DNA from: Jackrogersella multiformis
Taxonomy: Eukaryota > Ascomycota > Sordariomycetes > Xylariales > Hypoxylaceae
Assembly: GCA_902806575.1 (NCBI GenBank)
Contig: CADCXD010000012.1
Coordinates: 124,001 to 188,000 of the forward strand
Reading direction: 5' to 3'
DNA: 64,000 nucleotides
Made by a program: the position numbers and the translations under genes. The notes under the pieces were generated by a model, which saw only the letters and a list, made by a program, of their open reading frames with translations, was not told the DNA's origin and made no database searches. Position 1 is the first letter of the stretch. Each line of letters begins with the position of its first letter. This document shows, in pieces, positions 1 to 13,800 of this stretch.

Positions 1-62
1 AAGACTTGAACTTGAATATCATTTTTATCAAAAATGCGCTTTACCTGTTAAGCTAAAGAATC
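1..62 (-). tRNA. trnI: tRNA-Ile (GAU), 3' end cut by window edge
   Basis: The minus strand gives a D arm (GCTT..AAAG) and a perfect anticodon arm CATTT-TTGATAA-AAATG, whose loop carries GAT between T33 and A37, that is tRNA-Ile. The T arm begins at the window start and the 3' acceptor strand lies outside. It is the gene downstream of the cox3/orf557 block. Confidence 0.8.
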
Positions 63-149
63 TTATTATATAATATATATTTAATATTAATCGGCTCCGC
101 CGACTAAAAATATAAATAAGATAAAATATAATAAGATAAACATTTGTAA

Positions 150-1823
150 TTATAAGAAATTATTAAATAATAGGTCTAAAACTTCAGATAATCCCTTTAG
201 TATATATATTAACACTAATAATAATACATCTAATTTAGAAAAATTTGAACCACCGTTATTATTTTCATTACCTGAATCATTTTCACTTTCGTAACTTGAA
301 TCTGTATAATTAGACCCAGATGTTGGAGTACCACCATTACCGTTTCCAGTACCATTACCGCCATTGCTTCCCGTACCTCTATTCGAAGGACCTGAACCAC
401 CACCTTCTTGGTTTCTTTCAAATTCCTCCTTACGTTCTAATCTTTCAATTTCTTGTTTTTCATATCAATCTTCTGTATGATAATCACGTACTAAATTATC
501 TTCTAATTCATTTAAAGAATTTTCTATAGGTTTAGACGTATTAAAATATTGAGGATATTTTTCTTCTAGGCACTTTAGGGCATTTTTATTACCATTTCTA
601 GCTTTATCTACATCATCTATGTCATCCATTATCTCAGAGGTACCATAACAATCCTCCTCCTGATCAGTTTCATCATCATTATTTCCATTTCCATTTCCAT
701 TTCCATCTGAACTAGTTAATAAGAAAGGTTTTGAATCCATAACAAGTAAAGGTTTTAATTCTATATTATACTTTAAGATAGTATACACACAATTTATAAA
801 AAACCCTGCACCGTATAATATCCGACATATAATATTACCGAAGATTAAATCTATAAATATCCCCTGTAATACATAGATACATATAAAAAAAGCCATAAAA
901 GATCTACAAAGGCATGTCCATATAAAATACCCCCCTCCAAACCTAAATGAAGATTGTCAATTAAATGATATGTGTATATTATTCATAATAGAACATAAGT
1001 AAAGGTTATTTAAAACATCAGGTATATTTTCAAAAAAACCACCTAATAATCCTAATAAAATACCTAATATTTCCTGGGTTCTATTAGTAGAACCACCTTC
1101 AGAAGAACCAGTAGGAGCTGAAGAAGAACCTCCAGAAGGAGCTGAAGAAGGACCTCCAGAAGGAGCTGAATAAGGACCTGAAGAAGGATTTGAACCTTCT
1201 CCTTTGCCATTATCATCATTTGATGAAGGATTTTTGGGTTTTTTTGCTTCTTCTTCCTTTTCAATATCAGAAGCAGATTCTTCTACAGGTATAGGGTTAG
1301 ATGCAGAACCCTCTTCATCATCCACAGGTATAGGACTAGAAGCAGAACTATCTGAATCATCCACAGATATAGGGTTAGATTTAGAGCCCTGGGAAAGATA
1401 AGCAGGTACACGGTCATTAGGCATATGTATCACTTCTACTACTTCACCATTTGAGTTTTTTTTAGTAACTATACTTCAACCAGGAATATCAAGGTTAGGC
1501 TCTACTGTAGTAGATGTCCCTTCAGGTTGTTCACTAGAACAATTAATCTGGTTACCGATTTCTATACTAACTTTTATTAATAACCTTAGTAATAAGCCCT
1601 CTTTACCCGAGAGTCAGCCCATTAACACATGAGAAAGATTATACCCACTTTTTGCATATTTTTCTTCGTCTATTACCAATTTCGTAAAGAGGGCTACGAA
1701 CCTCAGTAATAGACGGACACATACAACAAAAGCCAGATTAAATCGACAAAATGTCAGTATAATATACCATTTTCAAACCCTAGGTGGTGATTGTCAGTTA
1801 AATGATAAGCAAATATTCTTCAT
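150..1823 (-). CDS. orf557, hypothetical protein overprinted on the cox3 3' end, built of two paralogous halves
   Basis: With TGA as Trp this is one open frame of 557 codons. The ATG lies inside the last cox3 exon in another frame, so the first ~43 codons overlap cox3. The first half has a hydrophobic N-terminus, an acidic Ser/Pro/Gly-rich middle with repeats of the type NPIPVEES and SAPSGG, and a hydrophobic C-terminal helix (GILLGLLGGFF). At about 986 a second N-terminus follows without a stop (MNNIHISFNWQS, compare MKNICLSFNWQS at the first start). It is followed by a hydrophobic stretch, a GNGN/acidic linker, a Lys/Glu-rich segment, a Gly-rich linker and a last hydrophobic helix (DVLLLVLIYILKGLSEVL). 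No known domain is recognised. Two half-length proteins fused by loss of a stop is an inference. It lies between cox3 and trnI. Expression is unproven, but the long open frame in two decayed-gene contexts argues for selection. Confidence 0.7.
851..972 (-). pseudogene. Decayed second copy of the cox3 C-terminal exon
   Basis: In the cox3 frame this reads HLIDNLHLGLEGGILYGH..FVDLLWLFLYVSMYY, clearly homologous to the true cox3 terminus (HLTDNHHLGFENGILYWHFVD...). An extra residue (AFVD), loss of a conserved Trp and a changed end show it is no longer used. It overlaps the second half of orf557 in the same relative frame as the functional exon overlaps the first half. It is best read as the original cox3 3' end displaced by an insertion. 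Confidence 0.8.
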
Positions 1824-4800
1824 AAAGCTACTACCAAAAAAGCCGCACGTTTGTTAATCATACTAAAGTTTAAACCGACCGGATATAAACTTTTATCCTT
1901 TTTTCACAAAAAGGGCCAGACTATGTCATCGTTTTATTTTAATTTTTTACTAAGCGTTTAAAGCACACTACTGCTAGGTTTGCAGGTGAAACAAACCTAA
2001 ATTACGACATCTAGTCTTTAGTGGCCGGCTCAGGTAAGCCATTATTAAAATATTAACGTAGGAATACTCGAGGAGTTAGTTTTAATACTAACTGCTAGTC
2101 GTTGAACGTTCTTATTATTGATTAATAAGCTTCGCTTCAAGTTAACTTTAATAGTTTTTCTTGAAATTCATCCTAATTTCCTTTCTATTAAATAATTAAT
2201 AAATAAGGGGACCTGGACCTCTACAATTTAAATACGGTTTTGTTTTTAAAAAAGGAAGTGAGTGAATATAAATATATAACCAACCATTAACCCAGTTAAT
2301 GATACATAGGTAAATAACCTAAGATATATATCTTAATTGAAATAGTTTTTTATAAGGAACTCCTGATCTTACATTTCTTGAAAGAGATGCCTTATGAGCA
2401 TTACTGAACTCTGGGCTATATTCCTTAATAAACTCAGAAACTTTAGTTAAAGATTCAAAAATTAAAACTTCTTTAGTTTCTAAATTAGTTAATTCAACTT
2501 TTTTGCTAAATTTTAAATATGTTTCTTCCCTGCTAGGTACTACTTTAGTTAAATAACTTTTTCGCCCTAGTCTTAAATATATAAGAAAGTCCTCTAACTC
2601 AGATAAGCTCATAATTTTTGCAGTATATTCAGGATCATTTATCAGATCGTCTGCTATAAAAAACCTATTATAATATAATTTTTTTTTGTGAGCTAAATAA
2701 CGTTTAATAGCATTTTCATCTATACCAAGAATATCTGCTAAATTTTTACGCCCATTAACAATATAAATAAGTTGTTTATTTACACCATCATATAGATAAG
2801 AATTTCTAAGATTTTTAGATGTAAGAATACCTGGACTAGATCCTGCTACCTTTATTTCATTAAGTTCTGGATTTAACTCCATAATTAAAATTTGTTCTAA
2901 AGCTAAAACTAAAAAACGTAAACTATCTTTAACTAAAGTTGAATATTCAAGACTTTTAACTGTGCTCTTTACTGAACTAGGTAATAAATAAATATCAAGA
3001 TAAAAATTAGATAACCCATGTTCTCTTATAGCTCTTTCTATTTTTCTTTGCCCTACTAGAGGTAAATTACTGAAATAACCGGCTTTTAAACGAGATGCTA
3101 AATTAATAGATGAACCAATATAACGCTCACCATTAATTTTATTTGTAAACAAGTAAACTCCAGAAGCACCTAGACCATTTCTTAAATTTTTTCCCACTTG
3201 TTCAGGTAAAGAAGTATCGAAAGGGTAACTCAATCTAAAAGATTTAATATTTTTTAAAATATTGAATTCCTCAAGAGAAATAAAAAAATCAGAAACATGT
3301 AACATCATAATTTTAAGGACAAGATCGTAACTTAAATTCTTTTTCGCTAATTCCTGATTAGGATAATTTTTAAAAAACTTCTCCACTAAATAATGAGGGT
3401 TCATCTCATCATCTTTATTTTTAGAATTAACTTTACGTCAAAAATCATCAGACTTATTTTTATCGGCTAAGCAACAACTTGTACTTGTATAGAATCTTTT
3501 ATAAATAACTCGCGCAGTCAACAAATTAGAAGATTTTTTATTTAATTTAGTCACCTTAGTACATGTATAGAACGGAGCCTTAAAACTTCCTTCAAAAAAC
3601 CACTCACTTCATAATTGAAAACAAACCAATATTAAGGTAACTGATCCTACCATTACGTGTACGAAATTATTAACAAGAATTCACATTCTTGAATAGACTA
3701 TGTCTTCTTATTAGTGCTTAAAATAATTTATTATTTTAATTAATAAGTAAAGTATAAAGCCATTCTTTTATTTTTAATATAACTTGAATTTAGGTAATTC
3801 CAAAGAATTAAATCAAGTTTATTAAAATAACTTAATATTTATTAGCTAGTCGTTGAACCTTTATATATTATATCATACAATATATACTTGGCAGCAAATT
3901 ATCTTAAAAATAAATAAGAACTTTTTGCTATTAACTTTATTGAAATGTATATATTTAAATTATGGGGGGGGGGGGCCCCCCCCCCCCCCCACCATGCCCC
4001 AACGAAGTACGAAGGAGCGGGGGCCCGCTCCTATCCTCCGGATACAGAGGGGAACGTCTTACCCTGGTACAAGCCTGTAGGGGTTAGTTTAAAACAATAG
4101 TATACCCTTTATAGGATACACCAGAATTTAATAATTCTTTAATTTTTTTTTCTACTAATATTTAAACTTTCAGCACATTCAGTTAAACTATTATAACTTT
4201 TACTACTATTATCACTACTATTTAAAGCAGTTATTCTAACTCCTTCACTTACAAATTTATCCGTATTTCTGTAATATCTAACACCATGTTTTTCTATATA
4301 AGGACTTTCTGATAAATAAAGTTCATTTAATAAATTGTCTATCTCAAAAATTGAAATAACTTGTTTATCCTGAACTAAGTCACTGTTAGTTGTTAATCTA
4401 TATTTATTAATATTTAGTTTTATAGCATCAAAAATATATTCACCCTTTACTGTTGTATGATAACCTTTATAATATAAATCTACCAATTTTAATCACAGAA
4501 AAAAATCCTTATTCTTTAATGTTTTTAATATAATGTTGTTATTATCATACATTAATGGTATTAAAATATCTATTAATTCTTTGATTTTATTTACTTCTAA
4601 TATTATAACAGGATTACTGTCAGGTCTATCTTTTCTAACTTTTCCCATTAATAGATTACCTACACCGAGGAAGTTTCGTATACTTCTATATAATTCTAAT
4701 TCTCTTATGTGATTCTCTAATTTAAATCTAGGCACGTACCTATTAGTTGAGAATGTAGCTTCAGCATCTATAAATCCAGCTAATCAATATTTAGTTATAT

Positions 4801-7800
4801 TAATTTTTGGACTACTAACAGGTATCCATACACCATGCATACTTTGCATTTCCTTTTGTAAATTAATTATTTCTAATTTACCGTTTTCTGAGAAATGTAG
4901 CTTATTAGCTACTAATAGTGTAGCTTTTTTAAACAACAAATAAGAATGATATTTTGAACTATTAAGATTTACATTATCAAATATAGGTAACAAAACATTT
5001 GCTAAAGAATTTATATCATTTACAAAATAGTTTATTCTATTTTTAGATTGAGAAATATGTCCACACTTTAAAGTATTTTTAATAAATTCTAATGTTTTTA
5101 TTTCATCTTTGTGGAGCCCTATTTGAAATGTAAGTTGCAAATTTTTAAAAGTATTTTCTTCTAACCCAGTAATTTTAACATTAAAATTACCTTCTCCGTC
5201 CGTAAACCCGATAAATCATTCTAAAAATTCTTTTTTTAAATTTATTGAACCAAAAGTTTCTTTATTAAATTGTAATAAGTTATTAGTAGTAGATAATTTT
5301 TTTAAATGTGTTTTAAAATAACCAGTAGGTAAATTAATTAATATGTTATTGTAATTAATTGCTAATAAATATATACAAAGGCCTACACATCACGTTAAGC
5401 CATGAAACCCCGTACCGAAAAAAAAAACTGAACCAAAAACACCATCACTTATGGTGAAAGATGAAACGATGTATTCTAATCCTTGAACAAAACTGTTAAC
5501 ATAAGATATATAAACCTTATTTCAATAATTTTCATTATTGTTCAGACTATGTAATCCATACAATATCCACTATATTGCACAGCAAAATTTTTAAATAATA
5601 CATGAAAACATCGAGCGAAGCAACCCATATCAAAAAACCTAATTTTTTTGTATTATCATATACAAAGTCGTTGAACCTTTTTACTAAACATTATTAAGAA
5701 TGTTTTAATAAATTTGGCTGCAAATAGTCTTGTTTATTTTATAATTTTACACTGAGTACTACGTAACCAAAAAAAATATATTTTTAATTAGTTCCGGGCG
5801 CCGTAAAGCGGGTGGAACCAGGGGAGCTTGCGCCCCCTGGTGATCTTAGTCAAACGACGTAGTACTTCGTAGTGTAAGATATAAGGGTAACAAGATTTCC
5901 ATGCAATTTATTTTGTTGATAAGCCTAATTCTATACATAAAACTCTGAGCTTACTAGATAATTAGATGTACATATTTAAGCAAAGGCCTGCCTTTTACTT
6001 TTTTTTTCTGGTTAGCTTTAATTAAACCTTAATCATATTTAATTATATGTTCTACCTTTATTCATACCCGATTTTAAAGAATTTATCTTTTTAATACCTT
6101 CAATAGTAAAATGACCTTTATCTTCCATAATGTTAGCTACCTTAACGAAATCTTGAAAATCCATAAACTTTATCCCTTGTAAAGGATAACGATGGAAAAA
6201 AGGAATAACCTTTTCTTTCATATCGCTAAATTTATATACAACAAAATTAACCCCATCTGGTCTAGTTGAAGCTCTCTCTATTTTACCACACCCTAAGTAG
6301 TCAATGAATTTACTTAATAAAATCTCATCTCTTACATGTTGAGAGATAGATAAAACCAATCCTACACTAAAACCTGTTGAATAATTTTTATTTTTTATTG
6401 ACTTAACATAAAAATAACCTTCTCCATCTACGAAACCAGATAATCAGTTAGGATGTGGGATACCTGAAAAACAAACAACTGGGCGGGGCACAGGTAGAAC
6501 GTTTGGGAAATTAACTTTTAAAGAGTCGGATAATCCTAAATTCATAGATGCCTTTATACTTATAATATTTAAAATTCCCTCAATATTAGAACGAGCTTTT
6601 AAATTTAATAAATAAACAGCTTGTTTAAACAAAAGATAATCAGCCCTCTTTTGAGTAATAAAAGGATATTTATCAAAATGAGGTATAATAATATTAGTTA
6701 TAGCTCGAGCAGACTGAACATTATAATAAACCATATTTCTATCTTCACGCTCGTATATTGTTCCTATCCCAAAAAATGAATGTATTTTTCTCAACAACAA
6801 TAGGTCTCTGCTATGCAACTCTATTTTAAACTCAGGAACAACATTTCAACCTGAAGCTAAGGTACTTTTCTTAGATACCTTAATACTAAAGGAAGACTCT
6901 GCATCAGCAAATCCTGTTACTCAGTAAGGCGAAAGCTCCAATTCATTTACATCTTTCACGGTCCCCATAGGGGATACGGAGGTAGAATATGATCTTTTAG
7001 TGTGCCACTTCACAGCAGGGAAAGCTTTTAAGGTAGAATATACCTCATCTAGACGGGTATTCTGTTCTGACAACACTTTGGCCGAACTATTATAATTATT
7101 TATGGAATGTTTCATAGAGCAACCTTGAAAAAAAAGTAAACGGAAGATATTTAAGCCTGTAAAAATAAATGCTAATATTACAGTAGCAATAGAACCATAC
7201 AAAGCTCCACTTCTTTTACCTTGAATTAAACTATGATGAGCGAATGTAACTGTTGCACCACTAGATAATAAGATTCAACTTTAATTAAAAAATCAGTAAG
7301 GCCTAATTGCCTTACTAACATAAGATTTTTATCTCTAATAATACATTAGAGTACTTCCCGTACATGGTATGAAGTAATCCTTCTCTTATTACGATATTGT
7401 ACTCGTTATAAAGCTCGACTGTACATTTGGACAGACATTTCAGCCTAGCCCTGGTGAACCAGTCTGTAGCGACATTTACAACTGCCGACGGTCTTTGATC
7501 AGGATATCATTAACCGTTTTCACCTAATTTTCTATACATTTCTAAGCAAGTTCGATTGTAATCTTCTTTTTACTTACATTATTACATTTTCTTTTTGAAA
7601 ACTCCTATTCTTTTTATATTATATCCTTTGTACTCTACTCCAAGAATATGATTATCTAGTTGTCTTTTTAAAGTATTAAATCCTACACCTATTTCTTTAG
7701 CAGACTCAGCTAAATTTGGTTTTATTAAGATTTCTCCTGAAGGTTTTAAAATTAAAAAAACACTACTACTTGATCTTCTATGTATTAATTTTTTTGTATT

Positions 7801-10800
7801 AATATCTAACTCTCGTCCATCACTAAGTTGTTCAATAGTTTCTTCAGCATCTAATATTTCATTGATTTCAGCTAGACTAATGTTTACTTTTTCTCCTGTA
7901 TAGGTTGAGAGTCTAAAGTTATTCATAGTCATAGACAGTTTTATTAATAAACCTTTAATTCTTTCTGTTCTATAAGCACCTATAAAAATAGCATGGCAAA
8001 TTATTTTAAAATCTTTGAAATCTAAGCCTTTTTTAGAAATGAATTTACTTTCATCAAAGAAAGGTACAAAAACATTTTTTAAAAAATGTGTATTTTTTAT
8101 AGTTAATGTGGCAAGAGGTTTACTGTTATTTACAGCTTTACCTTTTCCGATAGATATTACAGAAGAATATTCCAATTTATTTGCTGAGTATGTGTCTAAG
8201 CCTAAATTATTTTTCAGATATTCTTTTATCGCATTTAAAAGAGATAATTGACTTTCTGAGAGTTTTATTGAAAATACAGGCTCCATAGTATTTCTACTAA
8301 GACTAAAAGAACCGTCTCCTTCAATAAAACCTAATAATCATTCTTTAGATAGATTAAATTCAGCGCCTCCGGCGAGTAAGATTTCAAAATTTTTTCGAGA
8401 ATTGTTCATACTATTTTTTATGTCTAATATTTTATTTATTAATTCTTGAGTTAACTCGTTTTTATCTTGATATAAATAATATGCTTTTTTGAAGTCTAAA
8501 TAATCAAATCTTTTAGTAGAGTTAAGTAAATAATTGTCAAATATCTTAATTAGTTTTAAGATATCATCTTTTTTTGTAACATTAAAATGACAAACGTTAT
8601 TACTAGAATATACATTTCCAAAACCTAACTTATATTTAATATAATTTAATACATTTAAATCATCTATATGTAAACCCATAGAAAATTTAGAACTAAATCC
8701 TTTAGCCAGTGAAACTATCATAAATGTTCCCTCTGCGTCAGTAAACCCCGAAAATCATTTATAGAATTCTACATCTAGATTATTATTTGTACTAAAATGC
8801 ATCTTAGATTTAGGTTTTAATGAATTTATAGAAAGAGTATGAAGGTAATAAAATAACATAAAGTCCCAACGCGCCTTTGGCGCGAAGCTCGTGCTGGGTA
8901 GCTGCGCTAAGGAGTTAAAATTAATATGCATAATAAATGTATAGAGTGAGATTTCCACTCACACAGCAATACTGATATATAAAATATCAATAGTATTAAG
9001 CTTTACTGTATTAAGTAAAGGCAATTCGAAAGGATTAACCGGTAGGGGTCAGCGCAAATGCAACTGCCCTCAGAACCGTACGTGATAGTTTCCCATCATA
9101 CGGCTCGCCCCCAGGATAGTTCAGCTAAGGGTTTCAAGGGACATGCGAAAACATTACTCCTTAAGTTCGAGCGACAACATCTCGATTGTTTTAGAATTTC
9201 TCATTATATTTGTGCACTTTTTTTACATCTTGTCAATTCAGCTGACCTTTGTGTAGCATACTGTGATGGTATGCACATAGGGGTACTTGCTTACGCATTA
9301 TGGCACCCCCCAAATTGAGCTGCCGTTACCTTATCTCCTTTGCTAAACCGAGCCCTAATGTCTTTTACCGATCTTATGTGGTGCATTTCAACAAAAGCCG
9401 TTGAACCGCATATGGTGCAAGCTTCATCGAATACAGATCTGGTGTCCTTTCCGAATCAGGTCTGTTCGACTAATCTGTCAACATTGACTGGTTTTCTGAC
9501 CTTAAAATCATGAGCCACTTTCAATGTCTCCGGTTTGTAGAATTTAAGTCCAGTTTCAGTGCACTCTAGCAGAGGACCAAATTTTTTGAAGATCTTACTT
9601 AGAGTCCGTATCTTGTACTTTTTGGCTAGAGATAAGGCACATGATGCTTTCAGCAGTCAGAAGATCTGATGTAGTCTTGAGTAGTTAGATGCGAAACTGT
9701 AGAAATTTAGAAGGCCCCTGATTTTTGCATTATAGAAGGTCAGTATTTCATGGTGAGACAGGTTCATTAGAGCTGTAAGACCAGTTGGTATAAATTCACC
9801 CTTACTATTCTGTTTGATCAAATTTGCCTTTTTCAGTTTCTTTAATATTTCGCTTACAGGGGCATTGATTAAAGGGTGGGCTACACCTACATTCCTTCCT
9901 TTTTTGTGGTTTACGAGTCAAGTAGGGTTCACGTCAAGATTTCTGATCTCAGCTCCGAGGAATTTGCATTTTTCTTTGGCATTGCTGACGATTGTCTTTT
10001 CATCGTTTAATTCGAGACCACATTTGTCCCGTAGGACATTTTTTATAAGGCTTTTGATGTATATGGCATCGTTTTTTGAACCGAGCACCAGCGCCACAAA
10101 ATCGTCAGCATATCTAACGTATCAGATTCTACGAAATTTGGGATCAAACATGTCCGTTCTCCGAATCCTCCTCATCATTCTTAGGATATTGCTTCTTTCT
10201 TTTAGGTCTGTTGATTTACCTCTTTTTGCTTGTAGTTTGGCATACACAGGGTTTTTCATACGTCTCACACCTCTGTCAAACTTTGTCTTTAGTCTCTGCA
10301 TAAATTCATCCAACTGGTTCAGTACAATGTTTGCTAGCAGAGGGCTTAAGATACCACCCTGAGGTGTACCAAGCTTTGGTCTCTCTATACTACCCTTTGT
10401 GTTTTTAAACCCTGCATTTAAAAATTTCGCAATAAGTTGCATGATCCTGGGATCTCCAATCTTCTTACCTATGAGTTTTAAAATGATGTCATGGGGGATT
10501 CTATCGAAACATTTTGATATGTCACCTTGTACCACTCAGTTACATTTATTTCCCATTAGGTAGATATCCAACAGAGCTGAGTGGACTGATCTGCCTGGTC
10601 TGAACCCATGCGAGCTCGGTGAGAAAGTAGGCTCAAAAATGGTTTCAAGAATTGCGTGTAATCCCTTCTGGACGATTTTTTCCCTGGGAGATGCTATTCC
10701 CAGAGGTCTTGTACTTCCATTTGCTTTTGGTATTTCTACCCTTCTACTAAGTTTAAATTTCCATTTACCGGTTTTTAAGTCCTCAGCAGCTTTCTCAAAT

Positions 10801-13800
10801 CAGCTTCAGTTTATTCTGTCTAAGGTTTCCATGGTGATACCCTTTGTCATGTTCCCGGGTTTGCTTCTAATTTCTGAGTAGCACTTTTCTAGAAAACGAG
10901 GGTTGGCAAGAAACTCGATTAAGTTGTAATGTTTGTGGCCTTTGAGGTCCCTTAGCCCCAGAGCTTTTGATATAATAGTAGTAACACCAACTTTCCCAGA
11001 CTCTTTTACAAGTTTATCCAGTGGGGATGGCTTTTCTTGGCCACTATCTATTATAATTGTCTCCAGTTTATCCTGGCTGTCTCCCTTACGGAGACTCCGC
11101 TTCCGCATACATGTAGTGGCGGTTATTTCCCGGAGTTGACAACAAAAGATGTTTATAGTTCATATTGATTTAGGTGCTTGCTCATTCCCTTTCAGGCATC
11201 CTATATGGGATGATCATTCAGCTTTCCGACAACTGTTAGTGTTTGAACCACCACCAACAGCACTGCTGAAATAACGCCGCTCTATTCTGCTTCGGACGCT
11301 ACCACTGGGTTGATTGTGATTATGAGTAACAAGTTTCTTATCGTCACCATGTCAAAACCCGCTTACGCCGTTATCTTCCTGGGGCAGCCCAGGTCATACG
11401 TCGCATATACATCTTGCTATCCATCAGAAGACCCTTATTGGGAGTAGTCTGCGTAGATGTTCGCGGCCTTCATCGCAATCGATCGGATATGAAGGGGGAA
11501 CCGAACTAAGTTCCTTCTCTTTGTTGCCGTCTTCCGGCGCACGTTCAATTCCCATAGGAGGTCATTGAGCACCTAGTTCTACGGTAGGGGTTAAAGCACT
11601 ATGAAAGAATGCTCAAAAGATAGCCAAGAATAACAATGCTTCAGAAACTATAAATAGATGAACTAGAGTGATAATCCCTGTCTATGCAGGATAATTATCA
11701 CCCCTTTCCCGAACCGTACGTGATAGTTTCCCATCATACGGCTCTCCATTACTGGCTGGAATTCGTAAGATTTTGTGAGCGAGAGGCCCTAGATCTACCC
11801 TTGTGGATTTGCATGTGGCATTTTCTACATACTGGGATTTGTTTTCGATTTCTCTTAGCCATAAGTCTATCGATATAATAGGTTTGGGGCTTAAGATCCT
11901 TCATCATTCTGACATGGTGCATTTCAACTCTATATTCTGAGTCGCATAGACTACATGGTTCTCAAGAGTGGCCCTGGAAATTCCGGGGGGCATTGACTCT
12001 TAGGGTGACGTTATCGGTCGATACGTTGAAAGCGGAAGGTTTATTTCCTCAAATTCCCTGTACAAATCCGTGTTTGTCCTCTCCTTTGAGGTTTGACCCA
12101 AATTTTTCGAAGACCTTTTTTTGATTACCTAGTGTAAGTTTTGCTGCTAGTAATTTAGCACAAGAAGATTTCAGTATGAAATGTGTCCATGATGACAGCT
12201 CGTTGAAGTTATGGGCAAATCTGTAGTAGTTGGTTATACCACGGCATACCGAGTTATATAACAATATGATCTCATCTTTACTATTTTGCATTCAGAGAAA
12301 CTTAGGGTAGGATTTGTCTTTCTTAATGAAGCCGCTGTTCTTCATCTTGGCGGAGATCTTATTCATAGGTGCAGTCATACGGAGAGAGTCGGTCACACGA
12401 GTTATTCTACCTTTAACCCGTCTATAGATGGGGTGGTGGAACCTTCTGATATCTACCGACAAGAAGCTAGCAACTCCATATTTGGTACTTGTAATTTTTG
12501 TCTTTTCTTCGGATAGCTCGAGTTTTAATACTTCTCGTAGAAACTGTCTTACCTTGACTAAGATCGTTCGGCAATCCTCTCTTGATCCTCTTACTCCAAT
12601 GATTCAGTCGTCGGCATATCTTATATACACCAGTTTCTTGAAGTTTGGGTCAACTTGTAGTTTAGATTTTACTTGTAGCAGGGCCTTTCGAATTTTCATC
12701 TTTTCAGGGATGGACTTCGCTCTATACATAGCACTATTCAACCTTTTTCATTGGGGGTTAATGCTAGCTGTGGTTCCAGTGTCGAAGTCTTCTTTCAAGT
12801 TGTTCACAAATTCATCAAATTTATCTAAGAATATATTCGCTAGTATAGGACTGATTATAGATCCTTGAGGAGTTCCTACTACCGAATGAGAGTACGAGCG
12901 GAATTCGAAGTAACCTGCTTTCAGTGCTTTTTTGATGATCTCGATGAACTTAATGTCTTTTATTCTCTCCTTTAGTATGTTTATCAGTATATCGTGGTCG
13001 ATTGTGTCAAAACATTTGGTTATGTCACCCTCGATCATTCACCTTGAAACTCTGAATTTTTGGTTTAGGGCTTTTAGGGCTGTATGACAACTTTTATTTG
13101 GTCTGAAACCATGACTATCGGGAGAGAAGGAGTGTTCGTAGATGGCTTCTAGTATCATCCTGATAGACTCTTGGACGATTTTATCTCTAGGAGGTGCAAC
13201 TGTAAGGGGACGCATCTTTCCATTGGCCTTCGGGATATAAACTCTTCGACCAGGTTGGAATTTAAATGTGTTTGCCTTAAGTTTCGAGATGATGTCATTT
13301 AGAACTTCCATTGACATTCCATCTAAAGTTGTAGGTACTATACCAGGCGTCATATTCCCAGGTTTACTTTTCAACTTCTCGTATGCAGCCATATGTAATC
13401 TTTTATCGTATAGTAATCGGTATAGCTTATCTTTGACGATGAATTTAGGGTTCTCTTCACATAATTTAGCGATTCTTCGTATTCTCTCGATGGCGTTGGT
13501 TGAGTCCGTGCTGAAACTATCAGCCGCCGTAGATAGATTACGAACGCCAGGAACTGGTCTCCTTCCTAGAATGATTAAACGTCCTAGTACTATGATTCCT
13601 CTGTTACCATAGTCCTTACGGACCTTAGGCAATCCCGTAGTATCATATTTGAAGTTATCGATTTCTTTAGAGTTCTCACTCTCTACGTTATGAATAGATA
13701 TTCTATCCTGTTCTTTATGGTTTCATACTGTATCCGTACTTCTAAGATACAGTACATTTAGCGTATCCTGTCCTGATTGCGATACGGCCTTTAGGGATGA

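Larger units (their letters stand above)
3662..5397 (-). mobile_element. cox3 intron 7, group I
   Basis: Bounded by exon 7 (...CATGGCT) and exon 8 (TACACGTAATG). It carries a LAGLIDADG ORF in phase with exon 7. The 3' part holds conserved core elements (GGTTCAACGACTAG type at 3845-3860; GACATAGTCT at about 3695-3705) and a long G/C homopolymer palindrome at 3964-3990. Confidence 0.8.
5488..7153 (-). mobile_element. cox3 intron 6, group I
   Basis: Lies between exon 6 (...ACAGGCT) and exon 7 (TTCAAGGATTAG). It carries a LAGLIDADG ORF in phase with exon 6. Downstream of the ORF (5488-6038) are the group I core elements (TTCAACGACTTTG near 5670; GGATTACATAGTCTGAAC near 5545) and a GC cluster at 5792-5842. 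Confidence 0.8.

Noticed and set aside
465..1433. Two separate short genes at 465-896 and 957-1433
   Set aside because: The gap between them is a TGA, which is Trp here, and the frame is continuous. They are parts of one 557-codon frame that begins inside cox3.
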